Source of the DNA: an uncultured Roseovarius sp.
GTDB taxonomy: Bacteria; Pseudomonadota; Alphaproteobacteria; Rhodobacterales; Rhodobacteraceae
Assembly (NCBI GenBank): GCA_947496175.1
Contig: CANMBU010000002.1
Location: forward strand, 744,001-808,000
Length of the DNA: 64,000 nucleotides
Reading direction: 5' to 3'
A program made the position numbers and the translations under genes. How positions within the stretch are numbered: the stretch's first letter is position 1; every line of letters begins with the position of its first letter. Shown in pieces: positions 59,274 through 64,000 of this stretch. The notes under the pieces are model-generated. The model saw only the letters and a list, made by a program, of their open reading frames with translations. It ran no database searches and was not told the DNA's origin.

Positions 59274-59663
59274 ATGGCAGCTGAGTCAAGTCACGGGCAT
59301 GCACATCCATCATGGTTTGTAGCCCCCGGAGAAACCGATGTATTTGCATGGTTTTCCATCGTACTAATCTTACTGGCGATCTACGGGATCGTGACGCTCT
59401 ACGCGGCCTTTGACCGCTGGGCCGAGCATCAGTCCAAAGGCACGCCACTGGCCAAGACCATTCCGACCATGCTGACGATCGCGTTGCTCTACGAGCTTTT
59501 CCCGCTGTCTCATTTCAACATCCTGCTGCCGTTGAGCGCAATTCTGATTGCCCTCATGGCGGACTGGTCACGGTTCAACCTGGGCAGGCGCGATGTACCC
59601 GAGCCGATGGTCGAACCGGATCTTTCAACGGAACCCCAAGCAGAAGAGGCCGAACGTGTTTGA
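59274..59663 (+). CDS. Small membrane protein paired with an HlyD-family gene
   Basis: 129-residue protein with a His-rich N-terminus (SSHGHAHPSWFVAP) and three predicted helices (VFAWFSIVLILLAIYGIVTL; TIPTMLTIALLYELFPLSHF; ILLPLSAILIALMADWSRFN). The tail is acidic and Pro/Glu-rich. It is translationally coupled to the next gene by an eight-base overlap. Small membrane proteins paired with HlyD proteins (YiaW/YiaV-like arrangement) are known, but direct homology is not clear to me. Confidence 0.7.
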   Translation: MAAESSHGHAHPSWFVAPGETDVFAWFSIVLILLAIYGIVTLYAAFDRWAEHQSKGTPLAKTIPTMLTIALLYELFPLSHFNILLPLSAILIALMADWSRFNLGRRDVPEPMVEPDLSTEPQAEEAERV

Positions 59664-60852
59664 GCTTCTTCTAACGTCCTTTCCGGCGGTCATCCGGTAT
59701 TTTCAGCTCAAGCGCCGAGGAGAGGCCATCACTGTCTGGAACATGCGCACCGCCGTGTTCCTTTGGGCCATCATGGCGTTTTTCCTCTTCATGGTGATCT
59801 TCTACTTCCACCCGAAATCCTACACCGGCCTGTTGCCCTTCCGCACGGTGTCGGTGGTGGCGCAGACCAGCGGCCCGGTAACAGAAGTCGCCGTCCACAA
59901 CGGTCAGAGGGTTGCGGCGGGCGATGTGCTTTTCCGTATTGAAGACAGTGCGCAAAAGGCCGCTTTGTCTCAGGCCAAGGCAGAGCTCGACACTCTGGCC
60001 GCCGCAGAGGTCAAAGCGAAGGATTCCCTGATCGTCGCGCAAGCTGGTGTGGCACAGGCACAGGCCAATCTGGACAAGCTCAAGGTCGATCTTTCCAACG
60101 CACAATCACTTTTCGAACGCAATGTCGGCAGTGGCGACGCCGTGCGCGAACTTGAGGCGTCCGTCGCTGTTGCCGAGGCGGAACTGGCTGCGGCAGAGGC
60201 GCAGGTGGATTTGGCGCAAACTGACATTTCCCAATCCATTCCGGCCCAACGCGCGGCGGCGGAAACGGCCGTGGAACGTGCACAGGTGTCGGTGGACCAA
60301 ACCGAAGTGCACGCATTTAATGATGGGGTGGTCACGCAACTTGCGCTGAGCGTCGGAAGTCCCGCCTCCACGCTGATCATCAGCCCGGCAATGGTCATCA
60401 TCCCGGACCGGGACGCCGACGCGCCATTGCGCATCACGGCGGGTTTTTCGCAGGTGGCGCGCGCCACGCTCTATGAGGGCATGCCGGCCGAAGTCGCCTG
60501 TGACAGCAACGCAAGCCTGTCTTTCCGTAACGCCGTGATGCCCGCCCAGATCGTCGCGATCCAACCTGCCGTGGCCACCGGACAGGTTGTGCCGGGCGGA
60601 CGCCTTCTGGAACCCGGAAATCTGAATGCGCGCGGCTCCATGCTGGTTTACTTTGAACTTCTTCACCCTGAGCACGAGGCGATGATGCTCGATGGTGCGG
60701 GGTGCATCGTACAGACCTACACCAACAACCTGAGCGGCGTGACCGGGCATATTATTGCAGCCACAGGCGTGGTCAAAGCCGTGGGCCTGCGGCTCAAGGT
60801 CTGGGGCGCGATCCTGTCAGGCATCGGGCTTGCCGGAGGCGGTGGGCACTAA
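59656..60852 (+). CDS. HlyD-family membrane-fusion / secretion protein
   Basis: 398-residue periplasmic adaptor. A membrane helix near residues 27-50 (TAVFLWAIMAFFLFMVIFYF) is followed by the biotinyl-lipoyl half VVAQTSGPVTEVAVHNGQRV. A long Ala/Gln-rich coiled-coil hairpin (about residues 95-215) and the second lipoyl half VHAFNDGVVTQLALSVGSPA come next. The GTG at 59656 with AGAGG upstream is preferred because family similarity begins at VFELLLTSFPAVIRYF. There is no pump or outer-membrane partner in the neighbourhood. Confidence 0.85.
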   Translation: MFELLLTSFPAVIRYFQLKRRGEAITVWNMRTAVFLWAIMAFFLFMVIFYFHPKSYTGLLPFRTVSVVAQTSGPVTEVAVHNGQRVAAGDVLFRIEDSAQKAALSQAKAELDTLAAAEVKAKDSLIVAQAGVAQAQANLDKLKVDLSNAQSLFERNVGSGDAVRELEASVAVAEAELAAAEAQVDLAQTDISQSIPAQRAAAETAVERAQVSVDQTEVHAFNDGVVTQLALSVGSPASTLIISPAMVIIPDRDADAPLRITAGFSQVARATLYEGMPAEVACDSNASLSFRNAVMPAQIVAIQPAVATGQVVPGGRLLEPGNLNARGSMLVYFELLHPEHEAMMLDGAGCIVQTYTNNLSGVTGHIIAATGVVKAVGLRLKVWGAILSGIGLAGGGGH

Positions 60853-60933
60853 AGCAACCTTAGCCCGGTTGGCTAACTGGACCCTTCGGACATTGTCCCA
60901 TACGGTTTCCCTGTCATGCGACGGGGGCGAAGA

Positions 60934-62451
60934 ATGTCACGACCAAACATCCTTTTCATTCAGGTGGATCAATTGGCCGCGCAGTTTCTGCGCAGCTATG
61001 GCGACCCGGTTTGTCACGCCCCCAATCTCGACAAGCTGGCGAGCGAGGGCACGGTTTTTGAGACCGCCTATTGCAACTTCCCGCTTTGCGCGCCGTCGCG
61101 AGCGTCGATGGCCACCGGCAGGCTCTGTTCTGAAATCGGGGCTTATGATAATGCCTCCGAGCTGCCCGCCTCCATGCCCACCTACGCGCACTACCTGCGC
61201 GCCAGCGGCTATCACACGGCGCTGTCGGGCAAGATGCACTTCATCGGGCCCGATCAGCACCACGGCTTTGAGACCCGCCTGACCCCGGATCTCTATCCAG
61301 CAGATTTCTCATGGGTGCCAAATTGGGGGGATGAAGGCGGCCGCGACACTAACGATGCGCGCGCGGTGACTGTCGCGGGCATCTGTGAGCGTTCCGTGCA
61401 GATGGACTTCGATGATCTGGTGACCTTCCACGCCATCCAGCATTTCTATGACCTGGCCCGCTCTGACGACACAGGACCGTTTTTCCTTCAGGTCTCCTAC
61501 ACCCATCCGCATGAGCCGTATCTTTGCCAAAAGAAACACTGGGACCTCTATGAAGACGCCGATATCGCACTTCCTGCGGTTCCCGCCATGCAAGCCGACG
61601 ATCATGATGCACATTCCGCGCGGCTTCTAAATGATTTCGGCATGCTCGATCTGCGCTTTTCTGATGAAGACATCCGCCGCGCCCGCCGCGCTTACTATGG
61701 CTCGATCAGCTATCTCGATGAGATGATTGGCCGTGTTCTGGCCACGCTCGACGCCACAGGTCAGCGCGAGAACACCGTGATCCTCTTTACATCTGACCAC
61801 GGTGAGATGCTTGGAGAGCGCGGCATGTGGTTCAAGAAACACTTCTTTGAACACGCCTTGCGCATCCCTCTGATCATCAGCGGCGGTGCGTTCGGTCCAT
61901 CACGCGTTGCGACACCGGTCTCTCTTGTAGACCTGCTGCCCACCTTCATGGGGATCGCCGAAGGGCAGGGGTGGACCAGCCCCATTGAGCCTTTGGATGG
62001 GCAGGACTTATCGACATTTTTGGAAAACCCTAACCCGGACCGACCGATCCTCGCCGAATATCTGGCCGAGGCCACAACCGCGCCGATCTTCATGGTGCGG
62101 CGCGGCGCGTATAAATACGTTTATTCCGCTGATGATCCGCCCTTGCTGTTTGATATCGAGGCCGATCCACACGAGCGCACCAATCTGGCCGGTAAAGCCG
62201 CCCACGCCGAGACAGAGGCACAGTTGCAGGCCTATGTCCTGCAACGCTGGGACAGTGAGGCGCTGCGGCAGGACATCATGCGCAGTCAGCAAAGACGGCG
62301 GCTTGTGCTGAAAGGCGATCTTCAAACCACGCGCCCGCGCTGGAACCATGGGGAAGCCCCTGGATCAGACGTGATCTGGTATCGTGGCGACGGCAGTTAC
62401 AACGACTGGGCGTTCAAATACCTGCCTGTTTCAGAGAGCAAACCGACCTAA
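60934..62451 (+). CDS. betC: Choline-sulfatase
   Basis: 505-residue type I sulfatase. The formylglycine motif CAPSRASMATG starts at Cys52. The N-terminal metal site is FIQVDQLAAQFLRSYG (Asp-Gln variant seen in BetC) and the second site is LFTSDHGEMLGERGMWFKKH. The C-terminal domain QAYVLQRWDSEALRQDIMRS and QQRRRLV is the choline-sulfatase C-terminus. It hydrolyses choline-O-sulfate to choline and sulfate, feeding glycine betaine synthesis. The ATG at 60934 has GGGGGCGAAGA upstream. betA, betB and betI are not in this window. Confidence 0.88.
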   Translation: MSRPNILFIQVDQLAAQFLRSYGDPVCHAPNLDKLASEGTVFETAYCNFPLCAPSRASMATGRLCSEIGAYDNASELPASMPTYAHYLRASGYHTALSGKMHFIGPDQHHGFETRLTPDLYPADFSWVPNWGDEGGRDTNDARAVTVAGICERSVQMDFDDLVTFHAIQHFYDLARSDDTGPFFLQVSYTHPHEPYLCQKKHWDLYEDADIALPAVPAMQADDHDAHSARLLNDFGMLDLRFSDEDIRRARRAYYGSISYLDEMIGRVLATLDATGQRENTVILFTSDHGEMLGERGMWFKKHFFEHALRIPLIISGGAFGPSRVATPVSLVDLLPTFMGIAEGQGWTSPIEPLDGQDLSTFLENPNPDRPILAEYLAEATTAPIFMVRRGAYKYVYSADDPPLLFDIEADPHERTNLAGKAAHAETEAQLQAYVLQRWDSEALRQDIMRSQQRRRLVLKGDLQTTRPRWNHGEAPGSDVIWYRGDGSYNDWAFKYLPVSESKPT

Positions 62452-63341
62452 CCATTCCACCGGACCTTGCCAAATGCGCTCACGTCATAGCCCGCCATAT
62501 CTTTGGCACGGCTTTGAAAGTCTTTGCTTGCACAGAACTCTGCAAATTTCTGCAGGGCGGGGTCGAACCACGCCTTGCGATCCACCAAAAGGTCAAACCG
62601 TTCCTCAATGATCGGCACAAAGCCCAATCCAAACTGACGCGCCAGAGGTTGAAGGCCAAAGGCAACATCCGCGCCGCCCTGCGACACCGTCAGGACTGCC
62701 TCCAGCTCGCTGCGCGCCACATCGACGGTTTGGAACTCCGTTGTGCTCACCCCAGCTTGAGACAGTAAATCCTGAAACAGCCCTGCGGTGCCTGACTCCG
62801 GTTGTCTTTCAACGATGCGGCGCCCGCTGAGATCAGCGACACCCTGCACGCGCCGCATAAGATCATGCTGCATGACCAACCCGCGAAGACGCGTGGCAAA
62901 GCTTAAAAGCACCATGTTTTGCCCGGCAAACTCGGCATCAACCGCGGGAATGTTCCACTCATCCGCCGCGCTGTCATAAACATGCAACCCGGCCGCCACA
63001 CCCTCTCCGGCGCGCAGACGTGCCACCCCATCGAGGCTCCCGTCGAAAAACGTTGCCAATCCACATCGTGAATGCTGCAACGCCCATTCCAAAAGCGGAT
63101 CGTGGCTTCCCAAAAAGACACTCGGTCGACGTCCAAGGGGCTGCGTGCCACCCGACTGCCCACCATCAATCCATGCATGAATATCCTTGCGTGGAAACAA
63201 CAGCTTGCCGGTGACGCGTGAACACGGCACCTCGCCAGACGCGGCCAGATCATAGACCTTGCGCTCTTTGAGGCGCAAAAGCTCGGCCAACTCCTTAACG
63301 GTCAGGTAATCGGGATCGCCTGTCTGTGCCGTTTCAGCCAT
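62448..63341 (-). CDS. Helix-turn-helix regulator with periplasmic-binding-protein-like domain
   Basis: 297-residue protein with an excisionase-type HTH (residues 12-62: YLTVKELAELLRLKERKVYD, SGEVPCSRVTGKLLFPRKDI) and a PBP-like ligand domain from about residue 75 (FLGSHDPLLEWALQHSRCGL; ADVAFGLQPLARQFGLGFVP). This fusion is common beside molybdate or tungstate transport and molybdenum-cofactor genes. It lies three bases after the tungstate-binding protein gene, so it is probably a tungstate/molybdate-responsive regulator. It is convergent with betC, overlapping by four bases. Confidence 0.8.
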   Translation of the reverse strand: MAETAQTGDPDYLTVKELAELLRLKERKVYDLAASGEVPCSRVTGKLLFPRKDIHAWIDGGQSGGTQPLGRRPSVFLGSHDPLLEWALQHSRCGLATFFDGSLDGVARLRAGEGVAAGLHVYDSAADEWNIPAVDAEFAGQNMVLLSFATRLRGLVMQHDLMRRVQGVADLSGRRIVERQPESGTAGLFQDLLSQAGVSTTEFQTVDVARSELEAVLTVSQGGADVAFGLQPLARQFGLGFVPIIEERFDLLVDRKAWFDPALQKFAEFCASKDFQSRAKDMAGYDVSAFGKVRWNG

Positions 63342-63344
63342 GGT

Positions 63345-64000
63345 TCATTCGCCTGCATTCGGAAAGAAAAGCTGCGCACCGTTCCGTTCATACGCCCCAA
63401 TGGCATCTTGCCCCTCATTGGACAAAAGCCAATCCACGAAGGTCTGTGCAGGCTCCAATTGGACATTCGGGCAGTGTTCCGGGTTCACGACAATCACACC
63501 ATATTGGTTGAACATATCCGGGTCGCCCTCAACAAGAACCTCAAAATCGCCCTTGTTGCCAAAGCTGAGCCATGTGGCGCGGTCCGTCATCACATAGGCC
63601 GCCATGCCCACGCCGACGTTAAGCGTGGCCCCCATACCGGACCCCGTTTCACGATACCACGTGCCCGATGACGCACCGGGGTCCACGCCGCTCTCTGCCC
63701 AAAGCTGCATTTCCTTTTTATGGGTTCCGCTGTCATCCCCGCGCGACGCAAAAGGCGCATCGGTCTTGGCAATTGTCTTCAGCGCCTCTTGCACGTCCCC
63801 CATACCACGCAGGCCAGCGGGGTCTGCTGCCGGTCCGACCAGAACAAAGTCGTTGTACATCAGATCAAACCGCGCCAGCCCGTGCCCTGCGGAAACAAAC
63901 GCCTCTTCTGCAGCTTTGGCATGCACCAAAAGGACATCGCCATCACAGTTTGCGGCATTTTTGATGGCCTGGCCCGTGCCGACGGCGACCACATTGACGG
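63345..64000 (-). CDS. tupA: Tungstate ABC transporter substrate-binding protein (N-terminus cut by window edge)
   Basis: The C-terminal 217 residues of a TupA-type binding protein. The family signature VAVGTGQAIKNAANCDGDVL (here with Cys-Asp), LLVHAKAAEEAFVSAGHGLA and FDLMYNDFVLVGPAADPAGL is clear. FASRGDDSGTHKKEMQLWAE and the C-terminal DWLLSNEGQDAIGAYERNG follow. It binds tungstate, possibly molybdate, in the periplasm. The signal peptide and the permease/ATPase genes lie beyond the window. Confidence 0.88.
   Translation of the reverse strand, partial: VNVVAVGTGQAIKNAANCDGDVLLVHAKAAEEAFVSAGHGLARFDLMYNDFVLVGPAADPAGLRGMGDVQEALKTIAKTDAPFASRGDDSGTHKKEMQLWAESGVDPGASSGTWYRETGSGMGATLNVGVGMAAYVMTDRATWLSFGNKGDFEVLVEGDPDMFNQYGVIVVNPEHCPNVQLEPAQTFVDWLLSNEGQDAIGAYERNGAQLFFPNAGE

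Noticed and set aside
1..64000. CRISPR array, prophage, insertion sequence or integrase
   Set aside because: No regularly spaced direct repeats, transposase, integrase or phage structural genes were seen.

Overview
The window looks like a chromosomal segment of a marine Rhodobacterales (Roseobacter-group) alphaproteobacterium. The evidence is moderately high G+C, a PhaAB-type fused Mrp antiporter, a carnitine catabolism locus with a fused L-carnitine dehydrogenase-thioesterase, an L25-Pth neighbourhood, and short palindromic intergenic repeats of a kind common in that order. No prophage, insertion sequence or CRISPR array is visible. One CDS is cut at each edge.

Layout. 1-9.4 kb is a leftward carnitine / gamma-butyrobetaine-type operon: BKACE, SDR, lipoprotein, carnitine dehydrogenase-thioesterase, acyl-CoA dehydrogenase and NDP-forming acyl-CoA synthetase. 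It is divergent from a GlxA-type AraC regulator and a DadA-like oxidoreductase. 9.6-15.6 kb is a complete mrpABCDEFG operon. 15.7-23.7 kb is a leftward dipeptide-type ABC transporter operon ending in a DUF1989-GcvT fusion. 23.9-26.1 kb holds three genes normally seen with phosphonate operons (PhnF-like regulator, Phn_DUF6-like exporter, FosX-like hydrolase), but no C-P lyase. 28.1-33.4 kb is a second, non-canonical succinate dehydrogenase/fumarate reductase-like complex. It is co-transcribed with a two-subunit class I fumarase and with an AT-rich small gene wedged between them. 35.2-42.2 kb is housekeeping: tRNA-Gly, cmk, rpsA, ihfB, lapA, trpF and trpB. trpA lies 12 kb further on.

42.2-44.3 kb is the most unusual stretch: about 1 kb without a protein gene, rich in predicted RNA structure. 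It holds a tRNA-Lys-like molecule with intact arms and an encoded CCA but only a 6-nt anticodon loop, just upstream of an SPFH/Band-7 (slipin) gene. This matches the proposed pairing of Band-7 proteins with a tRNA-like RNA in RNA-repair systems. No RNA ligase is present here.

The remainder contains a TetR-controlled amine oxidase, a beta-lactamase-fold protein that has lost its nucleophile, pth/rplY, lldD with a perfect operator palindrome, a second amine oxidase, ychF, a toxin-antitoxin pair with a third gene, mtfA, an HlyD pair, a choline-sulfatase, and the end of a tungstate ABC locus with its HTH/PBP-like regulator. Carnitine degradation and choline sulfatase both feed choline/glycine betaine metabolism. 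The Mrp antiporter and the GcvT-type methyl-transfer protein fit the same osmolyte and methylated-amine lifestyle.
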